Shown here one piece after another: positions 1 to 10,847 of a DNA stretch of 43,660 nt. The notes under the pieces were generated by a model. It saw nothing but the letters and a program-made list of their open reading frames with translations, was not told where the DNA came from and made no database searches. The stretch covers positions 242,843 to 286,502 of the forward strand of contig PJRA01000198.1 of assembly GCA_016987375.1 (NCBI GenBank), read 5' to 3'. The stretch comes from Brachionus koreanus. Lineage: Eukaryota; Rotifera; Eurotatoria; Ploima; Brachionidae. Every line of letters begins with the position of its first letter. Within the stretch, counting starts at the first letter, position 1. The position numbers were made by a program, and so were the translations under genes.

Positions 1-208
1 AAATGCAAAACTGCGTGAAATATATCACTGTACGAAATCTACTGAGAGATAATTTACCTATGTTAATACTTTTAAAGATGCGCGCTAAGTATTGTTGAAA
101 TCCGAAAATGGTTATTAAAAACAATAAATTGAACAACAACAACATTTGTAATCCAATCAGCCCTAAATATCGCTGTGAATATTCGACTTCAAAGATGCTT
201 ATCAACAT
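1..208 (-). CDS. 5' part of an unidentified membrane-like protein, cut by window edge
   Basis: An ATG at 208 on the minus strand opens a frame that stays free of stops to the window edge (69 codons). This stretch is richer in GC and less repetitive than the flanking spacer. The predicted peptide has one strongly hydrophobic segment (about residues 15-36, rich in Leu, Ile and Phe) followed by a basic stretch, as in the first membrane helix of a multi-pass protein. An excellent donor (ATAG|GTAAAT) lies at about 59-60, so the exon may end there and the rest be intron. I do not recognise the family. The start could also be an internal Met of a longer exon. Seen: the open frame and hydrophobicity. 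Inferred: that it is a gene. Confidence 0.4.
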   Translation of the reverse strand, partial: MLISIFEVEYSQRYLGLIGLQMLLLFNLLFLITIFGFQQYLARIFKSINIGKLSLSRFRTVIYFTQFCI

Positions 209-396
209 CTAATTGTGTTGTAATCCTCAGGATTCGTGTTATTCGTTTGTTTAGATTTATTAAGCTTTATATCTTTGTTTGAATTGAACCGTGTTCTTAA
301 TGTCAAGATTATCTTGAGTGTTTGAAATAAAAAAAATTTTTATCGTGTAATTAGAATTATGTTTAACATTTAAGCTAAAAATAGCAAAAAAAAATT

Positions 397-476
397 TGAT
401 AGCGGTGGGATTCGAACCCACGCCTGTTACGACTGGTGCCTAAAACCAGCGCCTTAGACCACTCGGCCACGCTACC
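397..476 (-). tRNA. tRNA-Leu (anticodon TAG), copy 1
   Basis: 80-nt class II tRNA with a 7-bp acceptor stem (one G-T wobble at the second pair), A box TGGCCGAGTGG, anticodon arm CTGGT/ACCAG around loop TTTAGGC giving anticodon TAG (reads CUA), long variable arm, and B box GGTTCGAATCC. Discriminator base A; no encoded CCA and no intron. A run of T on the minus strand just below 396 is a good RNA polymerase III terminator. Identical over all 80 nt to the plus-strand copy at 1647-1726. Confidence 0.97.
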
Positions 477-1036
477 TCATTTTTCAAAAATGGCTACATA
501 ACAATTAGTTATTTAAAATGAAATTAATTTAATTTTTTTTTAATTTTGAAAATTTTTAAATTCAATAATTTAATCTACTCAATATTTTATTTAAAGTACA
601 AAAGTAAAAATAATATGATGTTTTTATTTCATTTACAAAGTATTTAAAAAACAAAGTATCTAAATTTTCATCTTTGTTTTATTGATTTATTGGTTCAAAG
701 TAATTTTTCATCTAAAATGGAGATGGAAATTGTCTTACTTTGATCTTATTTTAACAATTTAGTAGTGCTCCATCATCTGGCAAGTTTTGTTAGCTTCTGA
801 GTAATTCTGCTGCACATTTGGCATTGTCTAAAAATGTTATTACATTACTATGTGGCATTTTGAACGATGATGATGATTAATAAAACCAGATCACTTTTTA
901 TGTAAATATTTGAACCATTACAATTTTAATATTTTAATATTTTCTTGTTTTTATGATTTGGTTAATCATATATTAGGTTGTAAAAAGAAGAAAATTGAAT
1001 GTTTTTTTTACAAAAATAAAGTCATTTAAGAATAAT
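477..1036. other. AT-rich spacer between tRNA and foldback element
   Basis: No open frame, RNA fold or repeat that I can support. Very AT-rich with homopolymer runs. Confidence 0.6.
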
Positions 1037-1271
1037 TTAACACTCAAAAACCGGAGGGGTCTTTTAAACCCCTTTTGTAAGTTCCTTTATTTGTTTTTTA
1101 TTCAATAAATTTAATCATTTTTTATAATTTTTTTTCCATCATATCTTAAATCAAAGATATTATAAAATTATTTAATTTTTTCTATAAGATAATTTTATTT
1201 TCATTGAAAAAAAGTATTAAAAAAGATTTAAATAAAAGGGTAAAAAAAGTCATCCGGTTTTTGAGTGTTAA
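1037..1271. mobile_element. TTAA-flanked MITE, piggyBac-type
   Basis: The bases at 1038-1055 (TAACACTCAAAAACCGGA) are repeated exactly in inverted orientation at 1253-1270. The outer ends both read TTAA (1037-1040 and 1268-1271), so the element is 227 bp (1041-1267) with 15-bp perfect terminal inverted repeats starting CACTC and a duplicated TTAA target. TTAA duplication is the mark of piggyBac-type transposition (established knowledge). It has no coding capacity. A second small palindrome, GGGGT...ACCCC, sits just inside the left repeat at about 1056-1072. The perfect repeats suggest recent activity. The superfamily call rests on the target site only. Confidence 0.75.
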
Positions 1272-1646
1272 CATTGATAAATAAAGCATATGAAATTTTA
1301 CATTTTCATTTTATTGTTCAAATAAAATAAGTACTTGTTTGTTTAATTTTGTTAATTTTATTAAATTTTTTCAATTAACTAAAACAATTTAAATTTTTTT
1401 TCAAATATAATGTTGAAGAATTATTTTCAATAAACCTTTAAATGAAGTATTTTTCCTTAGTTGTAAGAGTATAAGAATTTATTATAATAACTAAGACTGA
1501 AACGAAAATTTACAGAAACAAATTTCAACTTAATTTTTGGCTAGTTAAATTTTGGTTAACTGAATTTATTATACTAATCAATTAAAAAATCACAATAATC
1601 AATAAATTAGGTTAATTTTAAAAAATTATTACTTTTTAATTTCAGT
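1272..1646. other. AT-rich spacer
   Basis: Nothing supportable seen apart from A/T runs. It provides the 5' flank of the second tRNA-Leu; it shares no visible similarity with the 5' flank of the first copy. Confidence 0.6.
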
Positions 1647-1726
1647 GGTAGCGTGGCCGAGTGGTCTAAGGCGCTGGTTTTAGGCACCAGTCGTAACAGG
1701 CGTGGGTTCGAATCCCACCGCTATCA
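1647..1726 (+). tRNA. tRNA-Leu (anticodon TAG), copy 2
   Basis: Same 80-nt sequence as the minus-strand copy at 397-476, base for base, in the opposite orientation, with the same anticodon TAG and internal A and B boxes. A T5 run at about 1742 can end polymerase III transcription. The flanks of the two copies differ, so only the tRNA unit itself is duplicated. The two copies and the DNA between them (397-1726) form a 1.3-kb arrangement with inverted arms of 80 bp. Confidence 0.97.
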
Positions 1727-2074
1727 AATATTTTAGTTAATAATTTTTATATTAGTTGTCAATAGCTTGCAAAAAAATTTGTAATTTTTTTTTTAAATGA
1801 TTTGGTCCATAAAGCGACTAAAATTGATATTAAGACTGCTATTAGATTTTAAAATAATTATATTGGTATAACAAATCTTTGTTAAAATTTTAAATCTAGA
1901 TTTTTAGCAAAATTCTTCCTCACAAAAATTAAAATTTGAGAGAAAAAATATTTTTACCTACAGACACAAAAAGGACCAACACCAAATTTAGTTAGATCAG
2001 TGGCCAACACTAGTTGTGCCCAATACTAATTATCAAATATATGAAAAAAAAACTTAAATTTTTTCAATAAAATT
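1727..2074. other. AT-rich spacer upstream of the NOL10 3' end
   Basis: No gene seen. It takes the 3' end of NOL10 (minus strand), whose poly(A) signal overlaps its stop codon at 2074-2079. Confidence 0.55.
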
Positions 2075-4412
2075 TTATTTTCTTTTAAAAAATTGAGACT
2101 TGTTTTTTTTAAAAGTTTTAGTTATTTTTCCGGCTGATCTTCGAATATCTTTTCTTTCCAAATGGTGTTGCATTGTTTTTCTTTCTTCATCTTGATTTCG
2201 TTTCGCTTTTCGACTCAAAAAAGTCATTTGTTTATTTCCCAATGAATCACTTCTAAATACTAATTCATCAAATTTTGAATTATTCTTATTTTTATCATCC
2301 AAATATTGAATGCGATTAGCCATTGGTAGCCGCTTCATTTTTTCATTTTTCAATATGTCACTTGTATTTTTGCTTTTTGAATTAGTTGAGTATAAATCTA
2401 ATCCATCCTTGAGCTCATAAAATTTGGGTTGTTTAATATTTTCTTGTTTTTTTCGTTTTTCTTCAAGTTTTTCTTTGAGCCGTTTTTCTTGTTGAATTTG
2501 TTTATACTGTTCTTTGACACTTTGTTTCCATTGATGTTCATCATCCGACGAACTTTCCGAACCAGAGTCATCACTATTTTCCGACATGCTCTCCTCCTCT
2601 TGCTCACTTTCTTCAGATGCTGCCACATTTTCGACAACTTTTTTCTTCAATTTTTTCTCATTTACTTTTTGAACAACTGGATTCAATAGTTTGTATTCCT
2701 CTGAATTCATGTCTATTTGATAATTTGGATCAGTGAACAATTCAGCAAAACGTTTATCTTCCAATGGATTGAACAAAGGTTTTTTGTTTTTAACCTTTGA
2801 TTTTAACTCCTCGGATTCTTCAATTATTCGCTTGGCAAGTTCAGTATTTACAAGTGGTAATTTTCGCTGTACCTTAACTCTATTTTCTCTTTCTTTTTCT
2901 AATTTTTCTTTTATCTTTCTCTTTTTGAATTCTTCAAAGTTGAATGGTTCGTTGATTAATTTGGCCTTCTTGTAAAGTCGAATGTCAACAAAGTAGCCAT
3001 GCATGTACGCTCGCAGGACATTTGTGCCAATTAAATTGTCCAAACCAAGAGTTTCAAGTTCTTGCTTGGTAAGGAATTTGTAGTCATCATAAACAGTGCT
3101 GGTTGGGTTTGATTCTAGCTCTTCAGTCAAGTTGTCCAAGAACGAACACCATTTAGGAGCAGGTCCAATTGATGGGATGTAATAAACAAGCACTTTCGGA
3201 GCTTCGTTTGCCATAAATATCATACCACTGTCTGGTACTATGCATATATTGTTTAGTCCGGAACCTGGCTCAATAGAAGTGTACGGTTTTCCTGTATGGC
3301 GATCCCATATTTTACACACTCTCTTGTCTATTGAGAATATCAAATCGCTTTCCTTATGCCATTGAATATCCTTAATGGGCAGCTCAAATCTGTGATCCTT
3401 GACCAGTAAAGGACGATTTGATCTTATGTCATACAGTAGAATCTTAATATTTAATTTGTTCAGAATGATTTAAATTTAAAATAATTTATTTTTAGTGTTC
3501 TTTATGAAAATTAAAAAGGTGCCAAAATTTGAACTATTTTAAATAATTTTCCTAAAAACTTAAAATGTCAAATCTAAAGAAAAAAGAAAATTTTTTTTAT
3601 TACATGCCCCGTGGATGTTCCAACAGCCAGATTCAAGCCATCTCTAAATTTTAGAGCAGTTATTGCACATTTTGCATTTTTGTCTGATAAATCCTCAAAT
3701 AAAGAATGAATGGCACAGTTTAAAATTCCGATTTGCTTCGGAGCTCTTGGATCCCAGCATTCAACTACTCCGTCAGTATTGCCGCAAGCAAAAAGCTCAT
3801 GAACTGGATTAAACTGACAGCAATTGTTCTCTTCTGTACAATTGGATTTAAGACTTGTTTGAAAGCGTCCTTGTTCTAAATTAAATCGGTAAATTTCGTT
3901 ACTTGCTCCTACAAAATACAAATCACATGTTGAATAATTGTAGTCAAAATCCCGGCCGAATTTAGGAATTCTAATTTTGTAGTATTTTCCGTATTGTGCA
4001 TGAAATTCGACGTATCTGTCGTTATGCAAAAAGACTGCTTTCGAGTAGTCATCGGACAAAATTTTGTATTTTATGCATTCGGAATCAAAGCATCGTTCGA
4101 ATTTCATTGAATATTGGGTCACATCGAAGCATTTAACTCTAGGTTTGTACACTCCGCTAGCGAATATGTACTGGCCATCGGGCGATATTGTAACTTGGTT
4201 GCTGACGATCGGCATGTCAAAGTCTTGAATAAGTTCGATACGGTCTCTTAATTCCGGGTCCTTTTTTATTAGCGAACGACGTTTACGGTCGCTGATCCAC
4301 TTAAAAATTCATTTTAAAAATTATATTGACATTTTATTAGTCTTACATCAGGCAAGGACTTTCCGGCACTAAGGTTGTAAATTTTCACATTATTTGGGGA
4401 AATAACTTGCAT
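2075..4412 (-). CDS. NOL10: NOL10/Enp2 nucleolar WD40 protein
   Basis: Three exons on the minus strand: 4347-4412, 3604-4299, 2075-3442, giving 709 aa (human NOL10 is about 690). It starts MQVISPNNVKIYNLSAGKSL, as the family does. Residues to about 340 form the WD40-type propeller, with conserved stretches such as GQYIFASGVYKPRVKC, RIPKFGRDF and VECWDPR. The middle carries the family signature CSFLDNLTEELE followed by YDDYKFLT. The C-terminal third is charged, with an acidic Ser/Glu tract near residues 500-530 and a basic tail. Family role: a small-subunit processome factor (yeast Enp2) needed for 18S rRNA maturation in the nucleolus. Introns are 47 bp (4300-4346) and 161 bp (3443-3603), both GT-AG and phase 0. 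Stop TAA lies inside an AATAAA signal. Divergent from RAD23. Confidence 0.95.
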
Positions 4413-5084
4413 TTTATTTTAAATTAATTTTTGCCAAAAAAAAAACATGCAAATTAAATACAAAAATTGTATATTAATTGAAATATTCATTTTAATTACA
4501 TGCTTTAAAGTGAGATAGAAAATTTTTGTCTTAGAAAAATAAATTATTCAAAAATTAACTTAAATTTTTTTTATATAGTTTATTTTTATTTTTCGTTAGA
4601 CAAGAAAAAAAAATTTTTTCCGATATTTTTTATTTTGTTAAGGTGATTGTTTTTGTTTTAAATTTTATAATTTAATTATTTATCACATGAATATATTAAG
4701 CTTGAATATTTAACCAAGTATTTGGGTATTTTCTTTTTGCTTAGTAAGACTTTTTTAAAATAACGCAATTAAATATATTTTTTAAAGAAAAAAATAAGTA
4801 TTTTCATTTTTTAATATAGAGGTTCCAGAGCTGTGCATTAGCGCTGATAATGTAGCATAAATATGCTGAAATTTGTCCCAGCCTTTAAAAAACTTAAGTT
4901 AAAAATAATCTAATTTTGAAATAGAATTTTTTTTTATTGCATTCATTCTATACAAAATGAAAAATACCTAATCATCACTGTGCACTATTTCATAATTTAA
5001 ATTCATATCTATTCCACACATATGCACTAAGCTTAAATTTTTATTATCTTTAAATTAGAATTTGAATCATAGATACAAAAAAAA
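4413..5084. promoter_or_regulatory. Shared promoter region of NOL10 and RAD23
   Basis: The 672-bp gap between two divergent start codons must hold both promoters. It is A/T-rich except for a GC-richer patch at about 4822-4885 with GAGCTGTGCATTAGCGC and the near-repeat ATGTAGCATAAATATGCT. I recognise no named factor site; the regulatory role is inferred from position. Confidence 0.4.
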
Positions 5085-6196
5085 ATGTTAGTTACATTTA
5101 AAACATTATCTAATTTGACTTTTAAAATCGATATTCAGCCGACTGACACGATAAAAGAAGTAAAGGAAAAAATATTCAAAGAAAAAGGTGATGATTACCG
5201 AGTAGAGAACCAAAAATTGATTTTGCTCGGAAAAGTATTGGAAGACAACAAGACAGTGGGTGAGTACAATGTCACCGAAGCAAGTAGTATAGTTTGCTTT
5301 GCAACTAAACCAAAAGCTGCAGCTGCACCAGCTCCGGCACCCACACCGGTACAGGTCCCGGTTCAAGCGCCCACTCCGGCTGCGACTACAACTCCGACCG
5401 CTGCACCTGTTCCTGCCCAACCAGCTACTCAAACAGCACAAGTTCCAGCTGCTCCAGCACAAACAAGAACTGGTCTAGGTGATTCCGGGTTAGTCATGGG
5501 CGAAGAATACGAGCGCTCTGTCCAAGAAATGATGAACATGGGATATCCAAGAAATCAAATAGAAGCCGCTATGAGAGCAAGCTTTAACAACCCGGACCGA
5601 GCAGTAGAGTATTTGTTATCAGGTAATATACCAAGTGTTGAAGAAGGGGAACAGGGTGAAGAGGCCAGTGGGGATGAGATGGCCGGTGAAGGAGCTATTC
5701 CTGCAGCTGGAGAAGATCCTCTTTCTTTTCTTAGATCGCAGCCTCAGTTTGCCCAAATGAGAACTTTGATTCAACAGAACCCATCTTTGTTGGGGCCTTT
5801 GCTTCAACAACTAGCTCAATCGAATCCACAGCTACTTCAATTGATAAACGAAAATCAAAATGAATTTTATAACATGATAAATGAACCTTTAGAAGGCGAA
5901 GGAACTGGAACTGGAACTACTGGACCTGCTGGTGGTAGGACTGCGCCTGCTTCTGGCGGTGCACCGCCAGGTTCCAGCTATATCACAGTCACACCGCAAG
6001 AAAGAGAAGCTATTGACAGAGTAAATTATTTAAAGAAAAAATTTTTATTATCCAATTTTGAAAATTTTCATTTTTTTCTTTTAAAAAGTTGAAAGCTTTG
6101 GGCTTTCCCGAAGCAATGTGTATACAAGCTTATTTTGCCTGCGACAAAAACGAGAACTTGGCTGCCAACTTTTTGTTGCAAAACGACGATGATTAA
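5085..6196 (+). CDS. RAD23: RAD23 UV excision repair / proteasome shuttle protein
   Basis: Two exons, 5085-6020 and 6089-6196, with a 68-bp GT-AG phase-0 intron; 347 aa. Domain order is that of the family: ubiquitin-like domain (1-77, starting [17 protein letters not shown]), a Pro/Ala/Thr linker (78-128), UBA1 (about 139-183, with [18 protein letters not shown]), the XPC-binding helices (about 211-270, [18 protein letters not shown]), a Gly/Thr linker, and UBA2 encoded mostly by exon 2 ([18 protein letters not shown]). Family role: binds XPC in global nucleotide-excision repair and carries ubiquitinated proteins to the proteasome via the ubiquitin-like domain. It is shorter than human RAD23A/B because of shorter linkers. 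AATAAA at 6278-6283. Reading through the intron would end at 6092 and lose UBA2. Confidence 0.97.
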
Positions 6197-6980
6197 GTTA
6201 TTCGATTGCTGTGACATTTTCTTGTTTAAATTTGTTTAACAATTTAAATTGTGTCTTCTTTTAGAATTCTGATGTTCAATAAAAATTAAATTTTCTTTTT
6301 AAAAACTATTTTTAATTTTTAAACTATTTTCCGAAATACTTAATTGATTTTAAAAATCGATAAAAATGTTTCATTCTCATAACCAAATCTTATCTATTTC
6401 AAATTTAAAAAAAATAAAAAAATTTATTAAAACTTTTTTTTTTATATTTAATTTCTAATTTTAGATTATTAGAGAAAAAAATATATAAATGTAGAGTAAA
6501 TTTTATCTAAAGGCTTAAAAATTTACAGATTAAAGATTTATTTTATTTAAAAGAACTTTTATTTCAAACTTACAAAATAACATAAAAATAATAATAATGA
6601 AAATGAAAATTCAATAAAATTTTAAATTTAAGGTCCATGTGTAGCAAAACTTTAGCACCATCTGAATTTCCAAAATCTGGCCTATATTAATTCTACATTC
6701 CTAAATAAATCTATTTCAAAGAACTAGCTAAATGTTTCTATTAGCTTTTTTTGATTACTCTGAAAGATTAGAATGTGCTGATAAAGAATATTTGTAAACT
6801 AAGTTTTTTAAGATATCTCAAATTTAAACAATTGTGAATAAAGTTTCTTCTTGGAATCGTTTATTTTTTGTCTAAGTTAAGTCATGAATACTTGTTTTTC
6901 CATGAAAAAAGTTGACAAAAATTTAATAGTTCTCTTGTTGCAATTATGAAATTCAAATTTGATATTGGTATTCAATTTGG
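6197..6980. other. AT-rich spacer after RAD23
   Basis: Contains the RAD23 3' end; beyond that I see no gene or clear repeat. Confidence 0.55.
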
Positions 6981-7291
6981 TATTGTGAAATTCAAATACA
7001 AACAAAACAAAAATTATTCCTATTTTAAAAAAATAACAATTTACTAAAATAAAATTTCTAAAAAAAATACTTTAAATTTTTTTTCTTATCTAATAAAAAG
7101 ACAAAAAATATAGCATCAATAGGATTTTAATCGATTTTTGATTTGATTTCCATAAAAAAAAGAAAATAAAAATATTTTAAGTAAAGAAAATTTTTTTATC
7201 AAAAATCCAAAGTATTTTGCAGTATTTTTTTTTATTTTAGTAAATTATAATTTACCAAAAATGGAAGAATCTTTGTTTTAATTTCACAATA
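6981..7291. mobile_element. Foldback element (MITE), family TTGTGAAATT, copy 1
   Basis: About 310 bp bounded by TATTGTGAAATT on the left and AATTTCACAATA on the right. The arms match over roughly 70 bp with gaps: TTTACTAAAATAAAA at the inner left edge answers TTTTATTTTAGTAAA on the right, and AACAAAACAAAAAT answers ATCTTTGTTTT. The right arm lacks about 10 bases of the left arm. TA at each outer end fits a TA target duplication as in Tc1/mariner-type elements. No coding potential. Copies of the same arms occur at 26430-26626 and 37901-38220. Confidence 0.7.
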
Positions 7292-7350
7292 CTAAAATCT
7301 AAGGGTTCATAACAAATAAAATTCTCAAGTGAAAAATTTTCAAATTTTAA

Positions 7351-7810
7351 TAGTAGTAGTAGTATGATAATACTGCGACGCTTTTGGGTAGAGTTTCTTT
7401 GAAGCTATAGCAGTAAATTCGACTGTTTCCTGAGCTATTTTTCTAGACTATTTTTGAAATTGTTTATTGATATAGAATTAATAATAGGATGAGGTAAAAT
7501 ATTCCAAACATTAACATTATTCCAAACTTTATTTTTTTTTTATTTAAAAATATAATTTGGGTTTAAATAATAGTGAATAGGTTAAGTAATAATGAAAATA
7601 AAGATAAAAATAAAAAAATAAGAGATACAGCAGACTGCGTGTGGTGCAACTCTTTAAGTAACTTTGTTGCTCTGTAAAAAAAAATTTAAGCCATTTAAGC
7701 CATTCTCAAAATTAATAATTTTGTGTCCATTAATTATTTTAAATATTTGAATTAAATCACCTTTCATGCACTATACTCATATGATTAAGAGTTAAAAAAT
7801 ATCTTCTCAG
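7351..7810 (-). pseudogene. Degenerate LINE (non-LTR retrotransposon) 3' end
   Basis: Read on the minus strand, one frame encodes KGDLIQIFKIINGHKIINFE (about 7776-7698) and another, further on, NNVNVWNILPHP...INNFKNSLE and a stop (about 7520-7450). Both are typical of the end of LINE reverse-transcriptase proteins, the RGDLIQ-FKI and V-N-WN-LP...FK-L motifs. Several frameshifts and stops separate them, so the copy is dead. It ends at 7351-7374 with a small hairpin (AGTAT/ATACT) followed by (ACT)n on the minus strand. The clade looks CR1/jockey-like but cannot be fixed from this piece. Confidence 0.7.
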
Positions 7811-7998
7811 TTAAAATAATGGCCATTAACAAAAAAAATATAGCTAAATCTATTTATTTTTTTAAATTTAAATTCATTTTTTGAACTATTTATATTTAAA
7901 TCAATTAACTAATTAAAAGCATGTGGCTGAAATTTTGTTCTTTTTGTTTTACTCAAATACAATTTTTCTTTTTCAAATTGGAAAAAAATTTAAAAATA

Positions 7999-8742
<744 letters not shown>

Positions 8743-8752
8743 AAAAAATATT

Positions 8753-8766
8753 TTTATTTAAATAAA
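8753..8766. terminator. Palindromic two-way poly(A) signal
   Basis: TTTATTTAAATAAA is a perfect 14-bp palindrome between the FDX2 stop (8742) and the CUTC stop (8785). It offers AATAAA to FDX2 on the plus strand (8761-8766) and AATAAA to CUTC on the minus strand (8753-8758). The function is inferred from position. Confidence 0.5.
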
Positions 8767-8784
8767 TAATAGATTTTTAAAAAT

Positions 8785-9607
8785 TTAATAAAATTGTTTA
8801 AAAGTTTCTTTAAGTTCTTTGACTTTATTTTTATCTGCTAAGATAATTGTATACTCATCATATGAAGGAGATCCCATCGAAATTTGTTGATTACGGTAGA
8901 TCATTTTTGAGTTCTTAATCGAACGACATGATGAATGAAATTCTTTTACCAGAGTATCTTTTAAAATTGATTTCAAATTGTTAATATTTATTCCGGCACC
9001 AGCAATAATTGCAGTATTTTTGCTCATATTCACCAATTCTTTTATCACCCATCTTCCGTCATAAGCATTGCTTTTTTGTCCTGAGGTTAGAAGTTTATCG
9101 AAACCGAGTGACTCAATTTCGTAAAAAGATTCCTTCCAATTTGAACAAACATCAAAGGCTCTGTGAAAAGTTTTTACAACATTACTCGGCACATGATCTA
9201 AAATATGCTTAGAAATGACTTCATCTATTTTACCATTTAGGTCCAAAGCTCCAAATACAACTCCATCCGTTTCCAATTCGACAAGTTTTTTTACATCTTC
9301 TTCCATTGTTTCCATTTCATTATCACTAAAATTAAAGTCTCCCGATCGACATCTTATCATTGAATAAATTTTAAATTTTCTTTCAGGATCTGCTTTGTTC
9401 AAGTAATTCCTTGCTGATTTAAACAGTCCATATGTCGGAGTCAGTCCTCCTTCATTCAAACTTGAGCATAGTTCAACTCGATCTGCACCTCCCTCATTAG
9501 CATTTATTACTGATTCAAGCGAGTCAACGCAAACTTCCACTTAAAAAAATTATTAAGAAAAAAAACTTTTTTTTAAATAATTAAATATTTTTTATTTTAG
9601 TATAACT
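8785..9607 (-). CDS. CUTC: CUTC copper homeostasis protein
   Basis: Main exon 8785-9539 on the minus strand; 251 aa if the first Met is counted. The sequence from EVCVDSLESVINANEGGADR to the end matches the CutC TIM-barrel family: GADRVELCSSLNEGGLTP, MIRCRSGDF, GVVFGALDLNG, FHRAFDVC, LGFDKLLTSGQ, EFHSSCRS. Family role: cytosolic copper-binding protein in copper tolerance; the exact biochemistry is not settled. The genomic codon at the expected Met is GTG, but AG lies across it so that the exon begins TG GAA GTT. A donor in A|GTTATAC at 9605-9607 would supply the missing A and build ATG by splicing out 67 bp (9540-9606). The upstream exon must then lie in the 56 bp before the EXOSC1 stop, or overlap it. 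Confidence 0.9.
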
Positions 9608-9662
9608 TCTAGTACAAGTTAACTTTATATTTATTGTTAAAAAAAAAATTAGTTTTAAAATT

Positions 9663-10428
9663 TTATTGCTGCATCTGTTCTTCTTTAGGCTCAACGTAAT
9701 GTATAAATTCGGGCTGAACTTTGGCCACTTTGCGAAATTCTTTTTGCAATGTAAGTGGACATTGCATTTCGTTCCAAGATACAGGAACCATTCTATGTCC
9801 AGCTTCACTGTGCGCAATTACAACGCCTAGCTCGTTTTCGGCACAGCTCAAAAAGTATGAATTTAAGTCACCGAGTGATATGACTCGAGCAATAATGACG
9901 TCACCACATCGAAACGATTTTCCTATTTCAATTTTATCTTTTTCAGTAGCTCGTACATCTTTACGACTATTGCCAAATTTTAAATTAAATCTCTAAATTT
10001 ATTTATTTAAAATTTTACTTTATTTGTCCAGAAAATTTTTCTTTAACTATTGTATTATTTACAGACAAAATTGAACATTTGGCATAACGAGGATTAACAC
10101 TAGTTATCTAAATAAAATTTAAGAATTTTTTTCTAATCTTTTTGCTTTGCTATACCTTTGCGATGACTAAGCTGCCTATGTGAGGAATGACAACCGGATT
10201 TTCTCTTATGGTTTTTATGGATACAATGGGCATTGAGGTTAACTGCTGCGGTGAAGTCTTGTTTTCGGTCGATTTCGTGCTCAATTCACGTTCAATTTTA
10301 GCTCGACCGATCAATGATGCAAAGATGTAACCATCTCTAACATAAGTGCCATATCCACTTCGTGCATGATTAGCTGAACAAATTTTTTCTCCTGGAATAT
10401 AAGTATCTTCTGAAATTATAGATTCCAT
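9663..10428 (-). CDS. EXOSC1: EXOSC1/Csl4 RNA exosome cap subunit
   Basis: Three exons on the minus strand: 10156-10428, 10019-10107, 9663-9966; 221 aa (human about 195). The N-terminal domain carries IPGEKICSA...GSGYGTY-like residues (YIPGEKI, SGYGTYVRDGYIFASL); the central S1 RNA-binding domain runs from VISLGD-like residues through the exon 2/3 join (DVRATEKDKIEI); the C-terminal zinc-ribbon-like part includes SCAENELGVVIAHSE, MVPVSWNEMQCP and EFRKVAKVQPEF, as in human Csl4. Family role: cap subunit of the nuclear and cytoplasmic exosome linking the core to cofactors. Introns are 48 and 52 bp. It has a longer Ser/Thr insert in the N-terminal half than the human protein. The stop codon lies inside an AATAAA signal at 9662-9667. 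Divergent from SNRPA1. Confidence 0.94.
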
Positions 10429-10847
10429 TTTTTTAAAAAAATTCAAAAAAATTTTCAATTTAAATTTAATTTTCAAAATGCAAAAGAGAATAATAATTTT
10501 GTCTGAAATCAAAATCAATCAAACTTTTGTTTAGTTTAACTTAAAAAAAAAAATTGTAATTATACTAAAAAAATAATGAACAAAGTTGGAATTTATTTCT
10601 AATTTAAAATATCAAGCTTAATGAATGCTAATAACAAAATAATAGCTAGGATTAGGAAATTTCTTCTTTTTTTTTAATCCATAGATAGTCAAGTATTCGT
10701 GACAAAATATATGAATTATTTAATGGATTAAATCAATTCTTTACAAATGTTAAATTTGTTTTGCAATAAAACAATAAAAAGTAAATTTAATATGATTTGA
10801 ATTTAAAAAAAAAAATTTTCATATTTAAATTTCAAAATTTTTATAAG
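10429..10847. promoter_or_regulatory. Shared promoter region of EXOSC1 and SNRPA1
   Basis: 419 bp between divergent start codons. Very AT-rich; no recognised motif. The SNRPA1 start is immediately preceded by ATAAG, which could be a splice acceptor of a 5' UTR intron. Confidence 0.4.

Noticed and set aside
5106..5462. 118-codon antisense frame across the RAD23 linker
   Set aside because: It mirrors the Pro/Ala/Thr-rich codons of RAD23, which make stop-free Cys/Ser/Arg-rich antisense frames; no signal of its own.
9540..9542. GTG as a true non-ATG start of CUTC
   Set aside because: The GTG overlaps a good splice acceptor and family members have ATG there; splicing explains it better.
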